NCBI RefSeq assembly: GCF_000025705.1
Contig: NC_013959.1
Coordinates: forward strand, 1,107,063-1,171,062
Source of the DNA: Sideroxydans lithotrophicus ES-1
GTDB taxonomy: Bacteria; Pseudomonadota; Gammaproteobacteria; Burkholderiales; Gallionellaceae
DNA length: 64,000 nt
Direction of reading: 5' to 3'
The notes under the pieces were generated by a model that saw only the letters and a list, made by a program, of their open reading frames with translations, did not search any database and had not been told where the DNA came from. The translations under genes were made by a program, and so were the position numbers. Numbering within the stretch: the stretch's first letter is position 1; each line of letters begins with the position of its first letter. Below are positions 18,488 through 25,861 of this stretch, in pieces.

Positions 18488-19144
18488 ATGAAAAAGGATT
18501 TTTGGCTGGAGCGTTGGGAGCGGGCTGAGACGGGTTTTCACCAGAACGAGATCAATCCCTATCTGCAACGGCACTGGCAGGAATTGCATCATGCCCAAGG
18601 CGGTGAGGTGTTCGTGCCGCTGTGCGGAAAGAGTCTCGATATGATCTGGCTCAGGGAGCAGGGATGTTCGCCACTGGGGGTGGAGATCAGTCCCATCGCT
18701 GTGCAATCCTTCTACAAAGAGAATGGATACAGTCCCGAACTTGTCGCCGGCAACAAGTTCGAGAGATACGAAGCTGGCGGCATCAAGATCCTGTGCGGTG
18801 ATTTTTTCGACTTGGGCAAAAAAGAGCTGGCGAATGTGCGGGCGGTTTACGACCGCGCATCGCTGGTGGCGCTGCCTCCCGAGATGCGCGAGCGCTATGC
18901 ACAACATCTGGCAAGCATCCTGTCGGCGGGGACGCAAATCCTGTTGATCACTTTCGATTATCCGCAGGCTGAGATGTCGGGGCCTCCATTTGCGGTATCC
19001 ATCGAGGAGGTGGAGTCGCTCTATAGGGATCGGGCCGAGATTCGCTTGTTGGCACACCATGACGTGCTGGCACAGACTCCGCGCTTCAAGGAGCGCGGGT
19101 TGAGCCGGTTGCACGAGAATATCTTCCTGCTCACGCTGAGATGA
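18488..19144 (+). CDS. tpm: Thiopurine S-methyltransferase-like enzyme
   Basis: A 218-residue SAM-dependent methyltransferase of the TPMT family, recognised by the start MKKDFWLERWERAETGFHQNEINPYL and by VFVPLCGKSLDMIWL, the SAM-binding segment near residue 40-55. Bacterial members methylate tellurite, selenite and thiopurines and confer tellurite or selenium-oxyanion tolerance. The natural substrate here is unknown. Length matches E. coli and Pseudomonas TPMT. GCAGGAG precedes the ATG. It is convergent with the sulfide:quinone oxidoreductase gene. Confidence 0.93.
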   Translation: MKKDFWLERWERAETGFHQNEINPYLQRHWQELHHAQGGEVFVPLCGKSLDMIWLREQGCSPLGVEISPIAVQSFYKENGYSPELVAGNKFERYEAGGIKILCGDFFDLGKKELANVRAVYDRASLVALPPEMRERYAQHLASILSAGTQILLITFDYPQAEMSGPPFAVSIEEVESLYRDRAEIRLLAHHDVLAQTPRFKERGLSRLHENIFLLTLR

Positions 19145-19192
19145 CCGCTCGGATCGCGCCCCGGATCGATCATTGGCTTTGTTGCAGGCCTG

Positions 19193-20464
19193 CTATTTGA
19201 TCCGGTAGATACCCAGTGCCTTGAGTACGTATTTTTCATAGACCGGCTCTGAGGTGCCGGTCTTCATCTTGCGCATGAAGTATTTCTCGAACGCGATCTT
19301 GGCCAGATGCACCCATTTGCCTTTCTTGGCCCAGGTGACATTGCGGGGCGGGATCTGCGGCAGCGCGACAAAAGCCACGCCGGTGTCTCCCATGTCGGCC
19401 AGGCATATGGTGTTCCATGTGCCGGTGGTCACGGCAGCGCGGCCATCGAGTTCATCCTGTATGTTGTGCACGATGGCGGAGACCATCGATTCGATCATGT
19501 AGCCTGTCTTCGGTGTTCCGACCGGCACCGGCGTCGGTTCCACCGGCGGTATCGCGATGCACACTCCTGCCGCGAAGATGTTGTGGTATTTCGGGCTGCG
19601 CTGATGCTGGTCCACGATCACCAAGCCGGCCGGGTTGCATAGACCGGCGACATTGGTGACCGCAGGCACGCCGCGAAATGGCGGCAGCATCATCGAATAG
19701 TTGAAATGCAGCACATGGTTGCGGACCTTCTCGCCGTAAAGGTCGTATTCCTCGACATGCATCTTGTCTGCTTCTACTTTGACGGTCTTGGCATTGGTGA
19801 TCCACTTGATGTGGCGATGGCGCAATTCCGATTCGAGCAGTCCCTTCGAATCGCCGACACCGCCCAGCCCGAGGTGGCCGATATAGGGTTCGGGGCTGAC
19901 GTAGGTGATCGGTACCTTGTGGCGCAGTTTGCGGCGGCGCAGGTCGGTATCCAGCGCCATTGCATACTCGTATGCAGGGCCGAAGCAGGATGCGCCCTGA
20001 AACGCGCCAACCACCACATGGCCCGGATCCTTGAGGAATTCTTCGTATGCGTCGTATGCCTCGCACGCGTGGTCGACGGTGCAGACGGACTGCGTGTACC
20101 CGCCATTCGGTCCGGAGCCATCGACCAGTTCAAAGGCCAGGCGCGGTCCGGTGGTGATCACCAGATAGTCGTAATCGAGGATTGTTCCATTGGCCAGATG
20201 GATGCGGCTGGTTTCGGCATCGATCTTTTCAGCGGATGATGCGATGAGGGCTATGCCTTTCTTTTCCAGGCACGGGCGCAGATTGAAGGTGGTGTCTTCG
20301 CGTTTGCGCCAGCCGAGCGCGACCCAGGGGTTGGAAGGAACGAACTGGAAGGTTTCGGATGCATTGATGACCGTGATCCGGTGCTGCCTGCCCAAAGCTT
20401 CGCGCAATTCATACGCTGCGGGTGTTCCGGCGGTACCGGCACCGAGGATGACAATGTGTGCCAT
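19193..20464 (-). CDS. sqr: Sulfide:quinone oxidoreductase
   Basis: A 423-residue FAD flavoprotein that oxidises sulfide and reduces membrane quinone. The N-terminal dinucleotide fold (HIVILGAGTAGTPAAYEL) and a second NAD(P)H-like fold are present. Cysteines at residues 128, 160 and 354 (in SVCTVD, GASCFG and ICLADMGDTG) match the three redox cysteines of characterised type I SQRs such as that of Acidithiobacillus. The C-terminus carries amphipathic helices for monotopic membrane binding. A TTGGAGGAAG site precedes the start. It is the last gene of the minus-strand array that begins with cydP, suggesting that electrons from sulfide go through quinol to cytochrome bd. It is convergent with tpm, with no obvious terminator between them. 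Confidence 0.9.
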   Translation of the reverse strand: MAHIVILGAGTAGTPAAYELREALGRQHRITVINASETFQFVPSNPWVALGWRKREDTTFNLRPCLEKKGIALIASSAEKIDAETSRIHLANGTILDYDYLVITTGPRLAFELVDGSGPNGGYTQSVCTVDHACEAYDAYEEFLKDPGHVVVGAFQGASCFGPAYEYAMALDTDLRRRKLRHKVPITYVSPEPYIGHLGLGGVGDSKGLLESELRHRHIKWITNAKTVKVEADKMHVEEYDLYGEKVRNHVLHFNYSMMLPPFRGVPAVTNVAGLCNPAGLVIVDQHQRSPKYHNIFAAGVCIAIPPVEPTPVPVGTPKTGYMIESMVSAIVHNIQDELDGRAAVTTGTWNTICLADMGDTGVAFVALPQIPPRNVTWAKKGKWVHLAKIAFEKYFMRKMKTGTSEPVYEKYVLKALGIYRIK

Positions 20465-20614
20465 GTTCTTCCTCCAAGGATTCAGGCGCAGGCTCTTCCT
20501 TTGCAGATCGCCAGAGCTGCCCGGGTGTTGCGGGATAGGCAGTAGGTATCAGCTGCCATAGTCGGATAGGTCTTTCTGCAACTGAAAGGTCTCCAACTAC
20601 GGCAGGGCCGGGAT

Positions 20615-20779
20615 TCAGTGATGCGATTTCGCCATCAACTTGAGTATCTTCAGATTGATGACGAGAAAGCGGACACCCTGCCATACGAGCGATGTGCGCA
20701 TGTAGCGGGTGAATCCGGTCGGGGCCGGAGGGTAGTAAGCCTGCTGGTAAGGCTCTCTGTTGGTGATCTTGTTTGCCAT
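20615..20779 (-). CDS. 54-residue membrane-associated protein between two SQR genes
   Basis: A small frame with AGGAGC seven bases before its ATG. The N-terminal half is polar with a PYQQAYYPPAPTG segment. The C-terminal half (WQGVRFLVINLKILKLMAKSHH) can form an amphipathic or membrane-lying helix. It starts 28 bases after the stop of the first SQR homologue and precedes the second by about 150 bases, so it is an operon member. I know of no named family. A membrane anchor, a quinone-site accessory or an assembly factor for the neighbouring monotopic flavoproteins are possibilities. Confidence 0.7.
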   Translation of the reverse strand: MANKITNREPYQQAYYPPAPTGFTRYMRTSLVWQGVRFLVINLKILKLMAKSHH

Positions 20780-20807
20780 GTCTTGCTCCTGAAATCGTTT
20801 TGAATAA

Positions 20808-22265
20808 TTAATCCGGGATGATCGACCAGCCCGGCTTCAGCTTTGCCTGGTAGATGAATGCGTGATGCAGCAGATATTTCATCCAGTGGCCGGCCAAGCC
20901 GATCTCGCCGAAGGTCAGGTCGATGTCGCGACCATAGTCCGGGTATTTCTCGAAGTCCGGCACGACCGGGAAGACCGTCATCGTGGCTGCGGTACCCTTG
21001 AAGAAGTCTGCTCCGGTAGAGGCGACGCACGCGGCGCCCATCTCCGCCATGGAAGCCGTGTGGGTGGGTTTTTCCGCACCGTTGAGCATGTCGCGGATGC
21101 TCATGGCGACTGCCTTGGCCATGGCCGCGGATGGCATCCCGGTTCTGGGGGCCGTCGGATTGATGGGGGTCCCGTTCGCGCTTTGCATCGGCTTGCTGAT
21201 CATGTGCGGTGGCGCGAAGGCGATGCCGACGGCGAAGATATTGCGGTAAGCCGGTGTCTGGTAGGTCTTGGGCCAGTCGCGGGCCGACCATTCCAGATAG
21301 GGGCGAGCAGTGTAATCCGCGTCCACCTTCATGAAACCATTGGGGGCAAACAGCTGCGCGGATATGTCTGCTCCAGCCTTGTCGTAAGCCTTCAGCCCGA
21401 CCCCGGCGAATGGCGGGATCAGCATGGAGAAATCGAACTCCAGTTCATGGTAGCTGCCATCCAGCGTCTCGTAATGGATCTTGCCGGCTTCGACCCTGGT
21501 CACGTGCGCACGGGTGATCCATTCGATGTTGCGCTCGACCATCAGCGATTCGGCGAAAGTCTTGCCGTTGGTGACGTAGCCGCCGCGCTTGATATGCACG
21601 CCGCCCATGCCGAAGTCGCCCAGCTCGTATTCGTTGCTGAGCCAGACGATGCGGGCCTTGTCGCGCACGCCGGCTTCGCGCAGCATATGGTCCACGTTGT
21701 AGATGTATTCGAATGCGGCGCCCTGGCAGGTGCACATCCCGTGCCCGGTGCCGATGACGATGGTGCGGCGCTCGCCTGCGCGCAGGGCGTCGATGACGTG
21801 CTGCAGTTTCTCATTGGCTTCCAGTGCGTGGCTGGAAGTACAAACGGATACCGTGTGGCCGTGCTCGGGGCCCAGTCCCGGAGTGGCGGCAAAATTCAGT
21901 TTCGGTCCTGTGGCATTCACCAGATAGTCGTAGGTGATGTTCTCCTGCACACCGGCCTTGGCGGGATGGGTGTACTCGACGGTCACGAACGGGGAAGGAT
22001 TTTCGGCATTGCCCTCAGGATGGATCGCGAGTGCCTTGGCCTGGCGGAAGTTCACCCGGGTCTTGCTGTACACCTCGGTCAGGTCGAAGGTGACTTGCTC
22101 TTCCTTCATCTGTCCGACACCCACCCAGATATTGGAGGGTATCCAGTTCCACTTTGCATTGGGCGAGACAACTACGACCTCGTGCTGTTTGCCTACCCAT
22201 TTGTTCAGATACCTGGCGACAGTGTGACCTGCAATGCCTGCGCCCAGAATTACGATACGTGCCAT
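20808..22265 (-). CDS. SQR-like FAD-dependent oxidoreductase (second paralogue)
   Basis: A 485-residue flavoprotein of the sulfide:quinone oxidoreductase superfamily, longer than and distinct from the downstream SQR. It has the FAD fold (RIVILGAGIAGHTVARYL), an ATG motif (YDYLVNATGPKL), and cysteines in the expected redox positions: C142 (SVCTSS), C178 and C180 (HGMCTCQG) and C413 (GAACVAST). The double cysteine at the second position, plus insertions near residues 85-105 and 320-370, set it apart and suggest another SQR subtype or a polysulfide- or persulfide-acting enzyme. GAGGAAAAAG precedes the start. It begins 54 bases after ybgE with no hairpin between, so cotranscription with the cyd genes is likely. 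Confidence 0.85.
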   Translation of the reverse strand: MARIVILGAGIAGHTVARYLNKWVGKQHEVVVVSPNAKWNWIPSNIWVGVGQMKEEQVTFDLTEVYSKTRVNFRQAKALAIHPEGNAENPSPFVTVEYTHPAKAGVQENITYDYLVNATGPKLNFAATPGLGPEHGHTVSVCTSSHALEANEKLQHVIDALRAGERRTIVIGTGHGMCTCQGAAFEYIYNVDHMLREAGVRDKARIVWLSNEYELGDFGMGGVHIKRGGYVTNGKTFAESLMVERNIEWITRAHVTRVEAGKIHYETLDGSYHELEFDFSMLIPPFAGVGLKAYDKAGADISAQLFAPNGFMKVDADYTARPYLEWSARDWPKTYQTPAYRNIFAVGIAFAPPHMISKPMQSANGTPINPTAPRTGMPSAAMAKAVAMSIRDMLNGAEKPTHTASMAEMGAACVASTGADFFKGTAATMTVFPVVPDFEKYPDYGRDIDLTFGEIGLAGHWMKYLLHHAFIYQAKLKPGWSIIPD

Positions 22266-22319
22266 TTCTTTTTCCTCAAATTATTGATTCAGTCTGATTC
22301 GATTTCGTGTGCCGCTTTG

Positions 22320-22613
22320 TCAGCTGTTAAGCAAGAGCCATAGCCCAAGACCCATCAGTGCCCATGCCACCCAGGGCCCGAACAGCAAACGCCACAGCCT
22401 GGTTTCAGGGATGAAACCCACGCCGTGAATGAACCCGGCACAGATGCCCAGCATCGTCAGCGACAGCATGCCGTGGCTGGTATGGCCGAGTGCCCTCGGA
22501 TAGGTGAGGATGATCCCGGTCAGGGCCAGCGCCAGCAGCAGCGACAGCATGCGCGGCAATGCTGCATAGATGCCGCCATGCGCGGCTGGTACTGTTTCCT
22601 GGCGCACGGTCAT
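22320..22613 (-). CDS. ybgE: YbgE-type cyd operon membrane protein
   Basis: A 97-residue protein with three hydrophobic helices and the YbgE-like central motif GICAGFIHGVGFIPETRLWRLLFGPWVAW. YbgE homologues follow cydABX in many proteobacteria, but their role in cytochrome bd function is still unclear. The ATG at 22613 overlaps the cydX stop as ATGA, indicating coupled translation. Codons upstream in this frame overlap cydX and are not part of the gene. Confidence 0.88.
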   Translation of the reverse strand: MTVRQETVPAAHGGIYAALPRMLSLLLALALTGIILTYPRALGHTSHGMLSLTMLGICAGFIHGVGFIPETRLWRLLFGPWVAWALMGLGLWLLLNS

Positions 22614-22729
22614 TCCTTGTCGCTTGATTCTTCCTTGGTGACGCAAGCTTGCGCGTCGCACATCATGGTGTTGACGATGGCCAGCAGAATGGCCATCGAG
22701 ACTCCCAGTATCCAGGCGAAATACCACAT
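22610..22729 (-). CDS. cydX: Cytochrome bd oxidase small subunit CydX
   Basis: A 39-residue single-helix protein beginning MWYFAWILGVSMAI, the hallmark of CydX, with a charged C-terminal tail (KEESSDKE). CydX sits beside CydA and stabilises the b595/d hemes of cytochrome bd. AAAGGAGATATG precedes its ATG, 15 bases after cydB, and its TGA overlaps the ybgE start. Two cysteines near residues 24 and 29 (MMCDAQAC) are uncommon for a CydX and could form a periplasmic disulfide. Confidence 0.92.
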   Translation of the reverse strand: MWYFAWILGVSMAILLAIVNTMMCDAQACVTKEESSDKE

Positions 22730-22744
22730 GTCATATCTCCTTTA

Positions 22745-23884
22745 TCAGTATGCTGACTTGTCGTTGGCGTTGATGAATTCGGCAGTGACCTTGCCCGACA
22801 TCTTCTTGTAGGCCCAGCTGGTGTAGACGACGATGAGCGGCAGGAAGATCACTGTCGCACCCAGCATCAGGGTCAGCGTCAGTTGCGAGGAGACGCTATC
22901 CCACACCGTCAGGCTGGAACGCGGGTCGGAACTGGACGGCATGATGAACGGGAACAGCGATACCCCGGCGGTGCCGATGATGCCCAGCATGCCCAACGAA
23001 GAGCTGACGAAGGCGGTCAGCGGTTTGTTGAACCAGGCAGCTGCGATGGCCAGCAACCCGCCGGCGAAGCCGATGGCGGGAACCAGCTTGGCAGCCGGAT
23101 ACAGGGTGTAGTTATGCAACCATGCACCGGCCTGGGTGACCACGGTCTTGTCCAGCGGGTTGGGCAAGGCATTGCCGTCGATCACGCTGGTGATCACATA
23201 ACCCTGGATGCTGTTCGCCAGCCAGATGCCGGCAAGTGCGAAGGTGACCAGTGTGAGTGCGCCGAACACCAGCGAGGCGGTGCGCACGCGGCGATACACA
23301 TCCCCTTCGGTGCGGATCATCAGGTAGTTCGCACCATGCGCGGTGATCATCGCCGTGCTGACGACACCGGTGAGCAGCGCGAACGGGTTGAGCAGGGCCC
23401 AGAAGGTGCCGGTGTAGAACGAACGCAGGTCATTGTCGAAGTGGAACGGCACGCCTTGCAGCAGGTTGCCGAACGCCACGCCGAAGATCAGCGGCGGGAC
23501 GAAGCCGCCCACGAACAAGCCCCAGTCCCAGGTCTTACGCCAGGTCGGGTTCTCGATCTTGCTGCGGTAATCGAAGCCTACCGGGCGGAAGAACAGCGCC
23601 CACAGCACGGCGAGCATGGCCCAGTAGAAGCCGGAGAAGGCAGTGGCGTAGACCAGCGGCCAGGCGGCGAAGATGGCACCGCCGGCGGTGATGAACCACA
23701 CCTGGTTGCCGTCCCAGTGCGGGCCGACGGTGTTGATCATGATGCGGCGTTCGGTGTCGTTCTTGCCGGCAAAGGGCAGCAGGGTGCCGACGCCCATGTC
23801 ATGTCCGTCCATGATGGCGAAGCCGAGCAGCAATGCACCGACCAGCAGCCACCAGATGATTTTTAACGTTTCATAATCGAGCAT
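22745..23884 (-). CDS. cydB: Cytochrome bd ubiquinol oxidase subunit II
   Basis: A 379-residue integral membrane protein with about nine helices. It begins with the typical YETLKIIWWLLVGALLLGFAIMDG region and conserves GPHWDGNQVWFITAGGAIFAAWP, as in E. coli CydB. It pairs with CydA to form the quinol-oxidising, oxygen-reducing complex in the cytoplasmic membrane. Its length matches the E. coli bd-I protein. It lies 14 bases after cydA, with a GGAGATAACC site. Confidence 0.96.
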   Translation of the reverse strand: MLDYETLKIIWWLLVGALLLGFAIMDGHDMGVGTLLPFAGKNDTERRIMINTVGPHWDGNQVWFITAGGAIFAAWPLVYATAFSGFYWAMLAVLWALFFRPVGFDYRSKIENPTWRKTWDWGLFVGGFVPPLIFGVAFGNLLQGVPFHFDNDLRSFYTGTFWALLNPFALLTGVVSTAMITAHGANYLMIRTEGDVYRRVRTASLVFGALTLVTFALAGIWLANSIQGYVITSVIDGNALPNPLDKTVVTQAGAWLHNYTLYPAAKLVPAIGFAGGLLAIAAAWFNKPLTAFVSSSLGMLGIIGTAGVSLFPFIMPSSSDPRSSLTVWDSVSSQLTLTLMLGATVIFLPLIVVYTSWAYKKMSGKVTAEFINANDKSAY

Positions 23885-23898
23885 GGTTATCTCCTAGT

Positions 23899-25464
23899 TC
23901 AGATAGTGGCGGTTGCGGTTTGTTCGGAGTGGTAGCGTCCGGTACCCAGGCTGCCCGGTCCCTTGCGCGCGAACTTCACCATCAGGTACATCTCGATGAC
24001 GAGCAGTCCGGTGTAGAACACGACGAAGCCGGTGAGCGATCCGTACAGGCTGCCTACCGACAGGCTGGAAGCCGACAGATGGGTAGGCAGCACGCCGTAG
24101 ATGGTCCACGGCTGGCGACCGTATTCAGCCACGAACCAGCCCAGTTCGGCGGCGATCCACGGCATCGGGATGAACAGCATCGCCCAGCGCAGCAGCCAGC
24201 GCTGCTTGAGGAAGGTGCCGCGCACCGTGTGGTACAGCGACAGGCCGAGCAGCAGGGCGAAGGCAAAGCCCAGCGCGACCATCACGCGGAAAGACCAGAA
24301 CAGCGGTGCGACGCGCGGCACCGTGCTGTCGACAGCCTGCTGGATCATTTCCGGTGTCGCCTTGGTGACGTCCTCGGTGTATTTCTTCAGCAGCAGGCCG
24401 AACCCCAGATCCTTCTTGTGGTCTTCGAACACCTGTTTCGCTGCGACATCGTTCTTGTTCTTGCGCAGTTCTTCCATCGCGTTCACTGCGAGCAGGCCGG
24501 ACTCGATGCGTTTGCGGTTCTTCTCCTTGATCTCGGCGATGCCCGGGATCTCCTTGCTGAAGCTGCGCGTGCCGATGATGCCCATCACATAGGGGATCTG
24601 TACTTCAAAGTCGTTGCGCTGTTCCTTCTCGTTGGGGATGGCGAACACGTTGAACGCGGCCGGTGCCGGTTCGGTATGCCACATCGCTTCCATGGCCGCC
24701 AGTTTTGTCTGTTGCGATTCGGAGATGGTGTAGCCGGATTCGTCGCCGAGCACGATCACCGACAGCGCGGAGGCGAAGCCGAAGGCGGCGGCGATGCGGA
24801 ACGAGCGGCGTGCGAATTCGATATCGCGTCCCTTGAGCAGGTACCAGGATGAGATGCCGAGCACGAACAGCGAAGCGGTGACATAGCCGGCGGAGACGGT
24901 ATGCACGAACTTGGCCTGTGCGGTGGGGTTGAAGATCACCTGCCAGAAGTCGGTGAGCTCCATGCGCATGGTGGTGTAGGAGAACTCGGCGCCCACCGGG
25001 TCCTGCATCCAGCCGTTGGCGATCAGGATCCACAGTGCCGACAGGTTGGAACCGATCGCGGTGAGTATGGTGACCATGAAATGCTGGCCCTTGGTCAGGC
25101 GGTCCCAGCCGAAGAAGAACAGGCCGATGAAGGTGGATTCGAGGAAGAACGCCATGAGCCCCTCGATCGCCAGCGGTGCTCCGAAGATGTCACCGACATA
25201 ATGCGAATAGTAGGCCCAGTTGGTGCCGAACTGGAACTCCATGGTCAACCCGGTGGTCACACCGAGCGCAAAGTTGATCCCGAACAGTTTGCCCCAGAAT
25301 CGGGTCATGTCTTTGTAGATCTGTTGTCCGGTCACCAGGTATGAGCCTTCCATGATGACCAGCAGGAAGGTCATACCCAGGGTGAGAGGAACGAACAGGA
25401 AGTGATACAGCGCGGTGACCGCAAATTGCAACCTCGAAAGGTCGACCAGTTCAGTGCTAATCAT
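23899..25464 (-). CDS. cydA: Cytochrome bd ubiquinol oxidase subunit I
   Basis: A 521-residue heme subunit. The heme b595/d ligand histidine is in ALYHFLFVPLTLG near residue 21, a heme b558 histidine is in FVHTVSAGYVT near 187, and the conserved methionine region follows. The quinol-binding Q-loop is of the long, E. coli-like form (insert rich in K, E and N at roughly residues 290-350). The enzyme oxidises quinol with high oxygen affinity without pumping protons, and it resists sulfide, cyanide and NO. That fits an operon that continues with two SQR-type genes and a genome making NO by NirS. GGAGGATG precedes the start, 9 bases after cydP. Confidence 0.97.
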   Translation of the reverse strand: MISTELVDLSRLQFAVTALYHFLFVPLTLGMTFLLVIMEGSYLVTGQQIYKDMTRFWGKLFGINFALGVTTGLTMEFQFGTNWAYYSHYVGDIFGAPLAIEGLMAFFLESTFIGLFFFGWDRLTKGQHFMVTILTAIGSNLSALWILIANGWMQDPVGAEFSYTTMRMELTDFWQVIFNPTAQAKFVHTVSAGYVTASLFVLGISSWYLLKGRDIEFARRSFRIAAAFGFASALSVIVLGDESGYTISESQQTKLAAMEAMWHTEPAPAAFNVFAIPNEKEQRNDFEVQIPYVMGIIGTRSFSKEIPGIAEIKEKNRKRIESGLLAVNAMEELRKNKNDVAAKQVFEDHKKDLGFGLLLKKYTEDVTKATPEMIQQAVDSTVPRVAPLFWSFRVMVALGFAFALLLGLSLYHTVRGTFLKQRWLLRWAMLFIPMPWIAAELGWFVAEYGRQPWTIYGVLPTHLSASSLSVGSLYGSLTGFVVFYTGLLVIEMYLMVKFARKGPGSLGTGRYHSEQTATATI

Positions 25465-25473
25465 GCATCCTCC

Positions 25474-25653
25474 TCATGGTGTCGTAGTGTTGTGAGTCTG
25501 GGTTCGCAGAACCGCGCTGCTGACCTGTTCCGGTGTCAGCGTGCTTTCGCCGCCGCTGAAGAAGATCCACCAGATGGCCAGCAATCCGGCGAGCTTGATT
25601 GCGGTCACGATGGCGATCTTTCTGGCAAGCGGTTGCTCGTGAAAAAGTTTCAT
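25474..25653 (-). CDS. cydP: CydP-like small cytochrome oxidase subunit
   Basis: A 59-residue protein: a basic N-terminus (KLFHEQPLARKIAIVTAIK), one helix (LAGLLAIWWIFF), then a periplasmic tail with the TPEQVSSAVL motif seen in the small CydP family found before cydAB. Its stop is 9 bases from the cydA ATG. It is the first gene of the array, about 25 bases downstream of the predicted start of the sigma-54 promoter. Its function in cytochrome bd assembly or stability is assumed from location. Confidence 0.82.
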   Translation of the reverse strand: MKLFHEQPLARKIAIVTAIKLAGLLAIWWIFFSGGESTLTPEQVSSAVLRTQTHNTTTP

Positions 25654-25688
25654 CTGCGCTCAAAGGTTAGTTTCCCCGCTGACCCTAA

Positions 25689-25704
25689 TGCAGTATCTGT
25701 GCCA
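25689..25704 (-). promoter_or_regulatory. Sigma-54 (RpoN) promoter of the cyd-sqr array
   Basis: On the minus strand the bases TGGCAC-AGATAC-TGCA match the -24/-12 consensus TGGCAC-N5-TTGCW, with the essential GG and GC doublets at the right spacing; one T of the -12 element is replaced by C. Transcription would start near 25678 and leave about 25 bases before the cydP ATG. The divergent neighbour encodes a sigma-54 activator, which makes the assignment much more likely. Confidence 0.78.
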
Positions 25705-25809
25705 TCGACCGGCACATGTTTTTAATGCCTTGTTAATGAATGGTTTTAATTCGTTTGAATATGGATTCTGGTGGGCAGCGATAATTGCGGGCATGTCAAA
25801 AATGGCAGC

Positions 25810-25826
25810 TCATTCTGCTAGAATGA
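25810..25826. promoter_or_regulatory. 17-bp inverted repeat, candidate activator site
   Basis: TCATTCT-GCT-AGAATGA has perfect 7-bp arms. It lies about 110-135 bases upstream of the predicted sigma-54 promoter for cydP, a normal distance for an enhancer-like activator site, and 35 bases before the activator gene's own ATG. Binding there could both activate the cyd-sqr array and restrain the activator gene. A wider ATGTCA/TGACAT pair (25793-25798 and 25836-25841) flanks it. Confidence 0.6.
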
Positions 25827-25861
25827 ATAAATAACTGACATATTTGTTAAGGTAATGATTC

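Noticed and set aside
20862-22343. 493-residue plus-strand frame opposite the SQR-like gene
   Set aside because: No recognisable domain, composition typical of an antisense shadow, and the other strand has a clear FAD flavoprotein with a ribosome-binding site.
25772-25790. Possible sigma-54 promoter on the plus strand for the activator gene
   Set aside because: TGG and TTGC elements are present, but the GG-to-GC distance is one to two bases too long, which sigma-54 does not tolerate.
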